Positions 46,275 through 57,642 of a stretch of DNA of 64,000 nt are shown one piece after another. The translations under genes were made by a program, and so were the position numbers. The notes beneath the pieces were generated by a model that saw only the letters and a program-made list of their open reading frames with translations, had not been told where the DNA came from and did not search any database. The DNA comes from Agrostemma githago. Lineage: Eukaryota > Streptophyta > Magnoliopsida > Caryophyllales > Caryophyllaceae. Position 1 is the first letter of the stretch; each line of letters starts with the position of its first letter. The stretch is taken from contig OY288261.1 of the NCBI GenBank assembly GCA_958450325.1, forward strand, positions 14,001,277-14,065,276. Direction: 5' to 3'.

Positions 46275-47216
46275 GATCTCCAAAAGAAACAAGCTGACCT
46301 CCTATCGGAATATCTCCTTCGAGATTGTTGTTGGAGATGTTGAACTCTTATAAGAAATTTAGACTTTGTAGTGATGTCGGAATTTCGCCGTTCAATTTTT
46401 TCTGAGAGAGATCTAGCACTTCTAGGTTTGTGAGATTGGAAAATTCTGGTGGAATGGTACCTGTGAAGTAGTTTTCACTCAGATCCAGTGCAACCAGGTT
46501 CTGTAACTGGCTAATCTCGAACGGTATTTTTCCTGTTAGCTTGTTTCCCTTGAGGTATATAGCTGGGGGCAGTTTTGCAAGCTGAAAGTTTAACCAGTTC
46601 GAGCGATAAAGACAGGAAGGTCAAAGTAACTTTGGTTCAACTTACTGGCAGCCTCCTCCGATACCAATGCAAGTATCCTATTCAATGGCACTGTAAGTCT
46701 TCCAGTTAGATAATTCAGCGACAAGTCCAAGTAGAATAAGTCTTGCAGATTTCCGAACCAATCTGGAACTGTTCCCCTCAATTCATTGTATGACAAGTCT
46801 AAAGCCTGGAGTGTTTTTATATTTTCCCCCTACCGAGGGATTTTACCCTTGAAATTACATCCTCCCAAGGCAAGAACCTGCAGGTTTCTAAACCCGTCTG
46901 GACGTACGAAGCTCTTCTCACCAGGTAAAGTTTCATAGTAAAAGTTCTTTGACAACATTAGTGTGGCAAGATTTTTGCACCTTGACAAAATTGTTAGTGT
47001 TCCTGATATATTGGTGAAGCTATTGTTGGAGAGAGCAAGGAAATTCCAAAATGGTAAGGTCACTACATTGGGAGAAATTTGTCTCGATAATTTATTGGTG
47101 GCCACTCTAATTTCAGTTAACGATTTGCACGAGAAAATAGTTTCAGGCAAATTTCCAGTTAGATAATTATTACCAAGGTTGAGTGCTTTAAGTCGCACTT
47201 TAAAGTGTCGAGATGT
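46275..47216 (-). pseudogene. Captured LRR receptor kinase fragment (PSY1R/PSKR-like)
   Basis: Minus-strand reading from 47216: LKALNLGNNYLTGNLPETIF, then a run of LRRs (LALSNNSFTNISGTLTILS, LVLALGGCNFKGKIP-type), LDLSLNYLTGRL, the island segment SEEAASKLNQSYFDLPVFIA, and further LRRs (AIYLKGNKLTGKIPFEIS, LVALDLSENYFTGTIPPEFS, FNISNNNLEGDIPIGGQL). The island followed by four LRRs is characteristic of tyrosine-sulfated peptide receptors. Signal peptide, first LRRs, membrane segment and kinase are missing. Frame breaks occur near 46830 (stop after KGKIPR), 46590 and 46350. It is antisense to the alpha-COP and AGPase pieces, so it was captured separately or inverted. Confidence 0.85.
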
Positions 47217-47348
47217 TACCTTCCAGTGTGTTACCGAATGGATTACTTGGACTTTGTGCAGGTAATGCTCGTTTTCAGTTTGATGAATAGACATATTTGC
47301 TAAGTTGGTTGTGATTCATTCTAACTTATGTGCCATTCTCTATTACAG

Positions 47349-48910
47349 AAGCACATTGACACCAATGCTGATATTACTGTTTCATGTGTTCCAATGGATG
47401 ACAGGTATACATTCTTGTTTTCATGTTTTGACACCATTGAAGATATTTGACTTACGTGCTATAGTTTGTATTCATGTGAGATTTTCTATCATTTGCAGCC
47501 GCGCATCAGATTATGGGTTGATGAAGATTGACGAGACCGGACGGATTGTCCACTTCCCAGAGTAACCCAAGGGACCTGATCTGCATGCTATGGTACTAAA
47601 AATAATTTTTTTTCCCGTGGTTTGTTTTTCGGCTTACCTAAAAATTTATCTACACAATATGAAATCAATCGTTTACAATGCATACTGGGAAACCAAATAT
47701 AGAACAGCCTATCGAACATCTATATCTAAAATATCACAATATATTTCTCTATAATGACTGTATTAAAAGATTAAGTCATTCTAAAATTTAATTTCATTGC
47801 TAACACAAACCTCTATGGAAGCCGTGCATTTCCACGGGGCCAAAGCTAGCGTGTTATTAATATCCGGTCATTCATGTTACTGATCCCCATCGACCCCTTT
47901 GTTTTCTAATGATCATGTTTCTATATTTGTTGATGCAGCAAGTTGATACCACCCTTCTTGGACTGTCAGAAAATGAAGCCGCAGCAAACCCATAATGCAT
48001 CAATGGATGTGTAATTGATGTCCTCATGGAGCTCTTAGATGGAAAGTATCCCTCAGGCAATGATTTTGGCTCTGAGATTATTCCTGCGGCTGTCGGAAAC
48101 CACAATGTCCAGGTAAACCAAGTCATACCTCTACAATATCCCAATCCTATTTATTGTCTGTCATATACAGTCTGCCGTAAATTCTTTTTGAAAATTGGAT
48201 GATGCTTTCAGGCTTATTTGTTCAATGACTACTGCAAGGATGTTGGAACCATAAAGTCTTTCTTTGATGAAAATTCCCTCACAGAACAGGTCCGTCTTCT
48301 CTCATTCTATATATACATCTTACAGAAGGCGGCAAGGTCAAAATGATTGCTTTACTGCATTGAAAGTTTCTCCCTGCATATGCATATCGTCTTGTTTCAT
48401 AAAAATATGGTCAATTACTCCGTTGATTACTCCACTGTCAAGCTTGTAGTAATCTGATACTAGGAAAGTGTTTTTCTTTGACCAGCCTCCCAAATTTCAA
48501 TTTTATGACCCAAAGACACATTTCTACATATCGGCCAGGTTTCTACCTCCTACTAAGGTAGATAAATGCAAGATATAATCCTATCATTCAAATTGTCCAT
48601 GGCTTCCTTCACAACAAACAAAAGCCTTCTTGTCACCTTACTTTATGTTTTGATTGTTTAACTATTCTACCTGTCCATTTTCACAGATTGTCACTTCAAT
48701 AATATCCCACGGTTGTTCTATGCATGAGTGTAGTATCGACTATCGAACACTCCATAGTCGGAATTCGGTCTCGATTAGAGTCAGGCGTGGCGTTTCAGGT
48801 GGGTCGTATACTCTTCTTCCAAAAGATATTGTACGTAGCTTCAGTACGTGTAAACTAAAAACTACCTTCTGATAACCAGGATGCTATGATGATGGGTGCC
48901 GATTACTACA
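47349..48910 (+). pseudogene. Captured ADP-glucose pyrophosphorylase large-subunit-type fragment
   Basis: Exons with GT-AG borders: 47349-47404 (KHIDTNADITVSCVPMDD), 47499-47592 (RASDYGLMKIDETGRIVHFP, then a stop where Lys is expected), 47939-48112 (VDTTLLGLSENEAAANP, then a stop, and DFGSEIIPAA), 48212-48289 (AYLFNDYCKDVGTIKSFFDE), 48486-48573 (PPKFQFYDPKTHFYISARFL) and about 48686-48798 (IISHGCSMHECS, then a frameshift). A last scrap, DAMMMGADYY, lies near 48877-48908. This is the middle and start of the C-terminal domain of glucose-1-phosphate adenylyltransferase, the first committed enzyme of starch synthesis. The N-terminal catalytic part is absent and stops are present, so it is not functional. 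Intron retention shows DNA-level capture. Confidence 0.88.
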
Positions 48911-50890
48911 TAAATCGTAAATATTAGAGGTGCACTTTAGAGTACAAATTGTAAAACTGTTTAAAATTTGTAACACAGACAACTTTTTCATTTGAGCTAA
49001 AAATGATCATAAATAAATCAGAGACGTAGAAACAAAAAGCCAAATTGTAATTTAGTTTCGTAGCCGCTTATAATCAGAGGAGGAATCAAACTTCTAATCT
49101 AATACTGAGTAATTAGGAACCTAAGAAAGGTAACCCTTTCCATGTGTGCTATTTTCGTGAGTTTTGTCTATGTTACATACATCACCATGTAAGATAAGGT
49201 GAACACTTATTATTCTGTATTTGAGTGATTAATTTACATACTTCATTCGAGCTCTCAAACGTGGAATTAGTCTGACTTCAGCGTTGTCGAAACCACTATA
49301 TATATCTAACAATAACTGAGAGAGTGCTACCATTCTCTCAAATACATCTTTTTAGAAGTCCTTATTATTGAGGAGTTGGAGAAAAGTTTGAATACTCTAT
49401 TAGATACCTTAATTAATTATTTTCTACTCATATTCTAGCAGAAATCGAGGATTGTGAATGATGTTCCTTACATTAATCTCTGACTATGTAGTATCTATCG
49501 AGTATTCTAGCAGAAATTGGAGAAAACATTCATAAACCAACCCTCTGATTGAAGATGTTCGAATGAGTGAACTACCAGTTGTACATGCTAAATGCATTGA
49601 ATTGGTTGAGCTGCTGGTAATTTCGACTCTCAGTTTTCATGGATTTATTCCTTCTAACTTTAATCTAAGTTTTAGACCAGGTGAGAAAATTTCTAAATGC
49701 AGCTTGAAGGGAGGGAGTGATGATAAGTAGTATCTTGAAGTAAAGAAAGTACTGTAAAACGTGTTAGAGCTCGTGACGAGTGACATGATGATAAATGGTT
49801 CCAGGTTTGCACCTTTCTAAATCACTCTTCATTTTTTTGTTAGAAGTGATTGTGCAACAAAGATCACGACATGAACATCGGTGCAGAACAAGAATACAAC
49901 GTACACTTGGCATGTGATAATTAGACATATGTCACTTACTCGATAAGTAATTGATGTTATATGCTTCACCTGGTGATATGATGGATACTTTCATTCGTTC
50001 AGGTGAGGTATCATGTATGGCTTCAAGCATCTCAAGTCTCAATCCTCCGAGCTCTGTACAACTTGTACTCTGTACTAATCAGCTATTCAGCACCCATGAT
50101 TGTTCTAATGCCACTTTATTCACACTGCTCTTGAAACTTTTACATAACTGTCGAGATCTTTTACTGGAATAACCGTTCCAAATTGTGGGGTTAGTAGCTC
50201 TGAGACCGGGATTACGAATTGGTGAATTAACTAATAAAAATCGAATAGTTGTGTTATCTTGTGCAATGCAGCAAATGAGTGCCATCATCTGAAGTTTCAC
50301 ATTTTAGATCACTTTTTTTGTTCCTTTTGGAAGTGGCAGTTTGGATTACGGTTTGCTTATGAAGCCAAGTGATGAGATTATACAAATTGAACATCGGTTA
50401 ATCTTGGATGCACCCGTACGAATCACTTACATTAAGAAGCTATATGATAACCACTTGTATGTAAATATTCAATGACTTGAATTGTACGTCTATGTTAGAG
50501 AGACATCAAATCGCAAAAGCGAGACATATTAAGAACGAATCTTTGATCAAGAGAAGGGGGAGGCACAGAGGGAAGGAGGAAGATTAGGGCATGTAGATGA
50601 GGTATATAAGGAGGAGGCATTGTGGGAAAGGGAAGAGAGAAGAGGATGTATATCAGAAAAACTAATAGACGATAAGGAAGAACATAGAGATGAACAACAT
50701 TAGGGGGAGAGACAAGGGTGTATGGATGAATAATGAGAAGGGTGGAAGAAGTTGCAGCTAAGGACGACACTCCCACTAAACTAAGTGACTAAAACAATTG
50801 ATTTAAGCATGTGCCATAGACCACAAAGAGGAAAGGAAGAAGAAGTAATTCTAAGTTTCTCCTCATTTTAATGACTACAGATCGAGGTTG
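48911..50890. other. Helitron interior, unassigned
   Basis: No frame above about 95 codons and no recognised domain. Base composition is balanced, unlike the purine block that follows. It may hold further captured intron or UTR sequence. Confidence 0.4.
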
Positions 50891-50894
50891 ACGT

Positions 50895-51370
50895 GATAGG
50901 GTTAATAATGGGAGGAGTAGAAGGGATTGAAGGGATACACTCTCACTGAACTACATGACCAAAAAAAGTCATACTCTGTATATAATAAGGCGAATCTTAA
51001 CTAATAAGGAGGATAAGTGAATGGATAATGAGATGTGAAGGACAAGGAAGTGTTGAAGATAGGGTGAATAATGGGAGGGGTAGAAGGAATTGAAGGGATA
51101 CACTCTTATTGAACTACATGACAAAAAAAGGTTATATATATACAGACACGAATCTTAACTGATAGGGAGGAAAAGTGAATGGATAACGAGATGTGAAGGA
51201 GAAGGAAGTGCTGAAGATAGGGTGAATAATGGGAGAGGTAGAAGGAATTGAAGGGATACACTCTCACTGAACTACATGACAAAAAAAAGTTATATATACA
51301 GAGGCGAATCTTAACCGATAAGGAGGAAAAGCGAATGGACAATGAGATGTGAAGGACAAGGGAAAATGAT
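50895..51370. repeat. Tandem repeat, about 159-bp unit, 3 copies
   Basis: Units marked by (G)GGTGAATAATGGGAG then AATTGAAGGGATACACTCT start near 50900, 51060 and 51219. Each has GAACTACATGAC followed by an A-run and a (TA)n stretch. Confidence 0.88.
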
Positions 51371-54365
51371 CTTCCTCTTTCCGCTCGTTCACATTATGCC
51401 AACAATTAGACCATCAATGACAACAATATGCGCCATCAAAATACATACACGAATCGTGCCTAACCATGCGTAATATTTTAATTAGCACAGCGTCAGGTGA
51501 GAAAATCCGTTCATTTCTCTCTTCCTCCAGACGGGTGAAGAGAGAAAGAGAATGAGGGAGAGAAGGGGAGAGGGGGGAGGGAGAGAGGGGAAGGAAGAGT
51601 GGAAAGAGGGGGAGAGAAAGAAGGAAAGGGAGAGGGAGAGAGGGGGAGGGGAGATAGGGAGGGAGAGAGGGGGAGGGGGAGAGAGGGAGAGAAGGATAGG
51701 GGGAGGGAGAGAGGGGGGGGGGGGGGGGGGAGATAGGGAGAGAGGGAGAGAGGGGGGAGATAGGGAGTGAGGGAGAGCTTTCTACTTTTTCCTAACTTTG
51801 CAAGATTTGATCTTTTTTGACCGTTTGAGAGAGAGGGGGAGGAAAGAGGGGAAGAAAGAGAGAGAGGGGAGAGAGGGAGAGAAGGGGAGAGAAAGAGAGA
51901 GGAAAGGGGGAGAGAAGGGGAGAAATAAAGGGGAGAGGGGGGGAGAGGGAGGGGAAAGAGGGGGAGAGGGGAAGAGGAATGGAGGGAGAGGGGGAGAGAA
52001 GGGGAGAAAGTGAGGGGAGAGGGGGGAGGGAGAGGGAGAGGGAGGGGAAAAAGGGAGAGAGGGAAGGGGAAGGAGAGGGAGAGGGGGAGAGAGAAAAGGA
52101 GAGGGAGGGAAAGAGAGGGAGAGAGGAATGGAGAGAAGGGAAGAGGAGGGAGAGGGAGAGGGGGAGAGGGAGAGAGGGAGAGGGAGGGGAAAGAGGGGGA
52201 AAGAAAGAGGGAGAAAGGGGGAGGGGCAGGGAGGGAGGGAGAGGGAGAAACGGGGAGGAAAGAGGGGAAGAGAGAGAGAGAAGGGAGAGAAGGAGAGAAG
52301 GGGAGAGGGGAGAGGGGGAGGGAGAGAGGGACGGGAAAGAGGGAGAGAAGGGGAGAGGGGGGAGAGGTAGAGGGAGGGGAAAGAGGGAGAGAGGGGGAGG
52401 AAAGAGGGAGAGAGGGGGAGGGAGAATGGGGGAGGAAAGAGGGGAAGAGAGAGAGTGAGGGGAGAGAGGGGGAGAGGAAGAGAGGGAGGGGAAAGAGGGA
52501 GAGAGGGGGAGAGGGAGGGAGGGAGAGGGAGGGAGGGAGGGAGAGGGAGAGAGAGGAGAGAAACGGGGAGATAGGGAGAGAGAGGAGAGAAACGGGGAGA
52601 TAGGGAGAGAGGGAGAGAAAGGGGGAAGGAGAAGGAGAGGGAGGGGAAGAGGGAGAGAGGGATAGGGGGAGGGAGAGAGAGAGAGGAAGAGGGAGAGAGG
52701 GATAGGGGGAGGAAGAGAGAGAAAGGCGGAAGGGGAGGAGTGAAAGGAAGAGATAGGGAGAGAGGGAGACCTTTCTGCTGTTTTCTAACTTTGCAAGATT
52801 TGATCTTTTGTTGACCTTTTGGGAGAGAGGGGGAGAGAGGGGGGGAGGAGAGAAAGAGATAAGGAGAGAAGGGGAGGAAGGGGGAGAGAGAGACGGAAAT
52901 AGAGATAGGGGGAGGGGGAGAGAAAGGGAGAGAGAGAGAGGTGGAGGGAGACAGAGAAGGAGAGGGAGAGGTGAGGAGAGGGGGAGGGGGAGAGGGAGGG
53001 GGAGGTGGAGGGAGAGAGAGAGAGAGGGGGGGGGGGGGGGGGAAGAGAAAGGGGAAAGAGAGAGGGAGGATGGAGAGGGGGATATAGATGGAAAGCGAGG
53101 GAGAGAAGGGGGGAGGGAGAGGGAGGGAGGGGGAGGGGGAGGGAGATGAGGGGAGAGAGGGAAAGAGAGGGGATAGAGAGAGAGAAAGGGGAAAGAGAGA
53201 GAGCAAGAGAAAGGGAGAGAGGAGGGAGGGAGATGGAGAGAGAGAAAGAGCATTATGCTGTTTTACTGATCTTGGCCCTGAAATTACTGTCAAGGAGAAT
53301 ATTACTGCTTCACACATCATTCCACACATAATGAATATTCTAATTAATTATGCTTGAATTTTTCAGTTTTTTTTGGTGTTCTTCCTCTTTCCGCTCGTTC
53401 GCATTATGCCAACAATTAGACCATCAATGCCAACAATATGCGCCATCAAAATACATATACGAAATCCTGCCTAACCATGCGTAATATGTTAATTAGCACA
53501 ACATCAGGTGAGAAAATCCGTTCATTTATCTCTTCCTCCAGACGGGTGAAGAGAGAGAGAGATGAGAGAGAGAGTGAGGGAGAGAAGGGGAGAGGGGGGA
53601 GGGAGAGAGGGGAAGGAAGAGGGGAAAGAGGGGGAGAGAAAGAGGGAGAGGGAGAGGGAGAGAGGGGGAGGGGAGATAGGGAGGGAGATGAGGATAGGGG
53701 GAGGGAGAGAGAGGGGGGGAGATAGGGAGAGAGGGAGAGGGGGGGGAGAGAGGGAGAGCTTTCTACTTTTTTCTGACTTTGCAAGATTTGATCTTTTTTT
53801 GACCTTTTGAGAGAGAGGGGGAGGAAAGAGGGGAAGAGAGAGAGAGAGAGGGGAGAGAGAGAGAGAGAAGGGGAGAGAGAGAGGGGGAGAGAAGGGGAGA
53901 GGGGGAGAAATAGAGGGGAGATGGGGAGGGAGAGGAAAGAGGGGGAGAGAAAGAGGGAGGGAGTGAGAGGGGGAGAGAAGGGGAGAAAGAGAGGGTAGAG
54001 GGAGAGGGAGAGGGAGGGAGGGAGAGGGAGAAAGGGGGAGGAAATAGGGGAAGAGAGAGAGGGGGGAGAGAGAGGGAGAGAGAGGGGAGAGGAAGAGAGG
54101 GAGGGGAAAGAGGGAGAGAGGGGGAGAAGGAGGGAGAGGGAGAGAGAGGAGAGAAAGGGAGAGGGGAGAGGGGGGAGGGAGAGAGGGAGGGGAAAGAGGG
54201 AGAGAAGGGGAGAGGGAGAGAGGGAGAGGGAGGGGAAAGAGGGAGAGAGGGGGAGGGAGAGAGGGGGAGGGAGGGAGAGGGAGAAAGGGGGAGGAAAGAG
54301 GGGAAGAGAGAGAGAGGGAGAGAGGGGGGAGAGGGGGGAGGGGAGAGAGGGGGGAGAGGGGGGAG

Positions 54366-54440
<75 letters not shown>

Positions 54441-55390
54441 GAAGGAGGGGGAGAGGGGGAGAGAGAAAAGGAGATGGAGAGAAAGAGAGGGAGAGAGGAA
54501 GGGAGAGAAGGGGAGAGGGGAGAGAGAGGGGAGAGGGAGAGAGGGAGAGGGAGGGGAAAGAGGGGGAAAGAAAGAGGGAGATAGGGGGAGGGGGAGGGAG
54601 AAAGGGGGAGGAAAGAGGGGAAGAGAGAAAGAGGGGAGAGAGGGAGAGAATGGGAGATAGAGGGGGGAGAGGAGAGAAGGGGGGAGAGAGGGGGAGGGAG
54701 GGAGAGAGAGGAGGAGAGAAACAGGGAGATAGGGAGAGAGGGAGAGAAAGGGGGAAGGAGAGGGAGAGGGAGGGGAAGAGAGGGGAAGAGAGAGAGACAG
54801 AGGGGGAAGAGAGAAAGGGGGAGAGAGGGAGACCTTTCTGCTATTTTCTGACTTTGCAAAATTTGATATTTTGTTGACCTTTTGGAAGAGAGGGGGAGGG
54901 AGAGAGGGGAAGAGAGAGAGAGAGGGGGAGATAAGGGGAGAGAGAAAGAGATAAGGAGAGAAGGGGAGAAAGGGGGAGAGATAGAGACGGAGAGGGAGAT
55001 AGGGGAGGGGGAGAGAAAGGGAGAGAGGGGGAGGAAGAGAGAGGGGGAGGAAGAGAGAGAGAGAGAGAGAGTGGGGGGGGGGGGAGAGAAAGGGAGAGGG
55101 ATAAAGGGGGAAAGAGAGAGGGGTAGGGAGAGAGGGATATATAGGGAAAGAGAGGTAGAGAAGGGGGGAGAGAGAGAGAGAGGGGGGGGGGGAGGCGGAG
55201 GAAGATGGGGGGAGAGAGGGAAAGAGAGGGGATAGAGAGAGGGGAAAGAGAGAGAGAGAGAGCAAGTGAAAGGGAGAGAGGGGGGAGGGAGATGGAGAGA
55301 GAGGAAGAGCATTATGCTGTTTTCTGACTTTGCAAGATTTGATCTTTTGTTGACCTTTTGAGATTTTTCAGGTTGTTTACTCATTTGGGT
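51369..55390. repeat. Two ~2.0-kb tandem copies, mostly GA-rich satellite
   Basis: Copy 1 begins at about 51369 and copy 2 at about 53383 with the same ~175-bp non-repetitive lead (TTCCTCTTTCCGCTCGTTC through ACGGGTGAAGAGAG). Each is followed by about 1.7 kb almost purely of G and A on the plus strand in GGGAGA-, GAGAGAGG- and GGAGGAAAG-type units. This includes a (GA)n run of about 70 bp at 54367-54437 and G-runs at 51714-51730 and 53029-53042. Long proline/serine/leucine-rich frames on the minus strand are by-products of this composition. Confidence 0.88.
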
Positions 55391-55806
55391 GGTTGTTATT
55401 CATAGTGTGAAATAATAAGGTACTGATTCATGGAGCAAATCATGGAGCAAAGGGAGAGAGGGAGAGGGAGAGAGGGGGAGGAAGAGAGAGGGGGAGGAAG
55501 AGAGAGAAAGAGTGGGGGGGGGGGGGGAGAAAGGGAGAGGGATAAAGGGGGAAAGAGAGAGGGGGAGGGAGAGAGGGATATATAGGGAAAGAGAGGTAGA
55601 GAAGGGGGGAGAGAGAGAGAGAGAGGGGGGGGGGGGGGAGGCGGAGGAAGATGGGGGGAGAGAGGGAAAGAGAGGGGATAGAGAGAGGGGAAAGAGAGAG
55701 AGAGAGCAAGAGAAAGGGAGAGAGGGGGGAGGGAGATGGAGAAAGAGGAAGAGCATTATGCTGTTTTCTGACTTTGCAAGATTTGATCTTTTGTTGACCT
55801 TTTGAG
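51781..55806. repeat. Conserved ~50-bp spacer within the GA satellite, six copies
   Basis: A non-purine spacer TTTCTGACTTTGCAAGATTT followed by GATCTTTTGTTGACCTTTTG and small variants occurs at about 51781-51830, 52771-52822, 53758-53812, 54832-54884, 55311-55362 and 55751-55806. Purine-rich tracts lie between them. Confidence 0.9.
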
Positions 55807-55890
55807 ATTTTTCAGGTTGTTTACTCATTTGGGTGGTTGTTATTCATAGTGTGAAATAATAAGGTACTGATTCATGGAGCAAATCATGAG
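55303..55890. repeat. Further ~440-bp tandem duplication at the end of the GA satellite
   Basis: The ~140 bp at 55303-55443 (GAGCATTATGCTGTTTTCTG through ATTCATGGAGCAAATCATG) recurs almost exactly at 55751-55890, and the GA-rich sequence between repeats the preceding ~300 bp. Confidence 0.9.
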
Positions 55891-56640
55891 ATGAGTTTTT
55901 TGGATGTAATGCTAGCTTGGGTAGTCAATTAGACTTCCAGATGAAGTTAGGCATGCTTTGTAATTAAATTGCTCATCAACAGCATGAGCAAAATCAATGA
56001 GTTTACTTGCAGGACTAGATTCGCGATTGTAATTTTGAATTATTTGGGGTTGTTTTCTCCTGATTTTGCTCATGTCATGTCATTATGCTATTATTTTGAA
56101 TTATGTTACTCTAATACGTTGGTCAACATACACCTTGACTTCTAAGTCGAAGTTATCGCACAATACAACGGCGCTCCCCATAAAAGGAGAAACTCAAGAC
56201 GTACAGATTGCTCAATATTAATGAAATAGATTACTCACACATTAGTCTACAGCTTACTGTGCCACGATCACGTTATGGCTTCTTGGAATCCATGGTGATT
56301 ATTAGCAGTCATTTTCGAGATCAAACCTTCACCCTCATGGAAGGTTTGCATGCTTAGTCCGGTTAGTGCCATGCAAATGTACAGTTCATTGACTAATAAC
56401 AAGTTAGTTAGGGCCTCCGAAATAACAAAAATATAAAACACCATAGATTCTCGTGCACAGGTCAAAGGCAAATGACTGGATGTAATTAACACGTAGATTA
56501 GCATATGAACACAAACATATGGAGACCCAACGCGTTACGGACAATTACAGAAACCTAATTGAACACCTACGTTGGCACATGCGAAACAACTCCTGGCCTA
56601 ATGCTCCCGTTAGAGCAAATGGACAGCATGCCTGACTGTA
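55891..56640. other. Helitron interior near the 3' end, unassigned
   Basis: Unique-looking sequence with no long frame. Nothing recognised. Confidence 0.4.
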
Positions 56641-56644
56641 GCAC

Positions 56645-57256
56645 CATTACAGTTTGCTAATCTCGGACGCTTTAGCTACACTTCTGACTGACAATTGTAG
56701 TTCACGGAGCAATTATACAGCGATATTATAATCCTTAATCCAAATCTAAATTCCAAGATATATTGACAACCATAAACCAACAAAGCTATAAACTTGTGCA
56801 GCCGACTATTCAAACACAAACTTAGGCAACGGCCACGCTGAAGTTCTGAAAAAAGTAAAAACAAAAAAAAAAACAAAAAAAAAGGGCCAGCACATCGCCT
56901 TTACGGTCTGTGACTAACCAAACGCGCGCATCGCACGCGATCTTCAACTATAACACTACTGTAGTTTGCTAATTACGGTCACTTCTCTACACCTTGCGAC
57001 TGAAGACGGCCTTTCACAGAGCGCTCATACAACGGTTTTAAAATCTGTGAACCATATCTAGCTTCCAAGATGTATTGCTAATCACAAACAATACATATAT
57101 AAAATAGTGCATCTGACTGCTCCCACAGAATCTCAGGCACCGACCACAAGTTAGCCAAACAATTCTGCATACCCAAAACAAACAACAACCACCGTCAATT
57201 CGCATAAACAGATCGTACCTAACCATACGCGCGCATCGCGCGCTGTCTTCAACTAG
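56645..57256 (+). repeat. Duplicated Helitron 3' terminus (two ~305-bp copies)
   Basis: The inner copy (about 56645-56951) and the outer copy (about 56952-57256) share order and phrases: AGTTTGCTAAT near the start, TTCCAAGATATATTG or TTCCAAGATGTATTG in the middle, and AACCAAACGCGCGCATCGCA or AACCATACGCGCGCATCGCG before CTTCAACTA at the end. The inner end reads CTAT (56948-56951), so its CTRR is lost; the outer end reads CTAG. The inner stem is also damaged. Confidence 0.82.
57229..57256 (+). terminator. Helitron 3' hairpin and CTAG end
   Basis: A 6-bp perfect GC stem with a 3-base loop at 57229-57243, then nine bases and CTAG. In Helitrons this marks the end of the transferred strand (a transposition terminator, not a transcription terminator). 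Confidence 0.85.
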
Positions 57257-57575
57257 TGTACATAAAAAAAGACACTGTTTTAATTATGCATAACTTTTGA
57301 ACATGTGCAACACATAGTAACTTATGTACATCAAAACAGACACTGTTTTAACTATGCATAATTTTTGAACATGTGCAACACATAGTAACTTATGTACATC
57401 AAAACAGACACTGTTTTAACTATGCATAATTTGTGAACATATACAACAGATATTAACTTATGTACATCAAAACAGACGCTATTTTAATTAATGTACAAAT
57501 TTTGAACATGTTCAACAGATATTAACTTATATTATGTCCATCAAAACAGACACTTCTATAACCATGTACAAAATT
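57257..57575. repeat. Minisatellite right of the Helitron
   Basis: About five copies of the 66-70 bp unit, the continuation of the intron array at 41262-41685. A 48-bp phrase starting AAGCAGTAAAAGATGAAAA occurs both at 57585 and at 41214. Confidence 0.85.
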
Positions 57576-57642
57576 AATTATAAGCAGTAAAAGATGAAAA
57601 GTAAGTACTGTATACAAGTTATAATTATAAACAATACTGTGT

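Larger units (their letters stand above)
41686..57256 (+). mobile_element. Helitron, 15.6 kb, non-autonomous, with captured gene fragments
   Basis: The 5' end is TCTTTACATATTAAAAG at 41686 and the 3' end is CTAG at 57253-57256. Nine bases upstream of CTAG is a hairpin GCGCGC-ATC-GCGCGC (57229-57243). The element lies between A (41685) and T (57257) with no target duplication. Joining the flanks gives CAGATATTAACTTA then TGTACATAAAAAAAGACACT, which exists uninterrupted at 41411-41445, so the empty site is known. TC start, CTRR end, 3' hairpin and A/T insertion are the Helitron signature. No RepHel protein was seen. Contents: fragments of alpha-COP, a PSY1R/PSKR-like receptor (antisense) and ADP-glucose pyrophosphorylase, plus tandem repeats and a large purine satellite. 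Helitrons are known to capture host gene pieces with introns. Confidence 0.88.

Noticed and set aside
51511..55384. Open frames of 500-620 codons rich in Pro, Ser and Leu on the minus strand
   Set aside because: They are the pyrimidine complement of GA satellite, occur in several overlapping frames at once, have no start context or domain, and end where the repeat ends.
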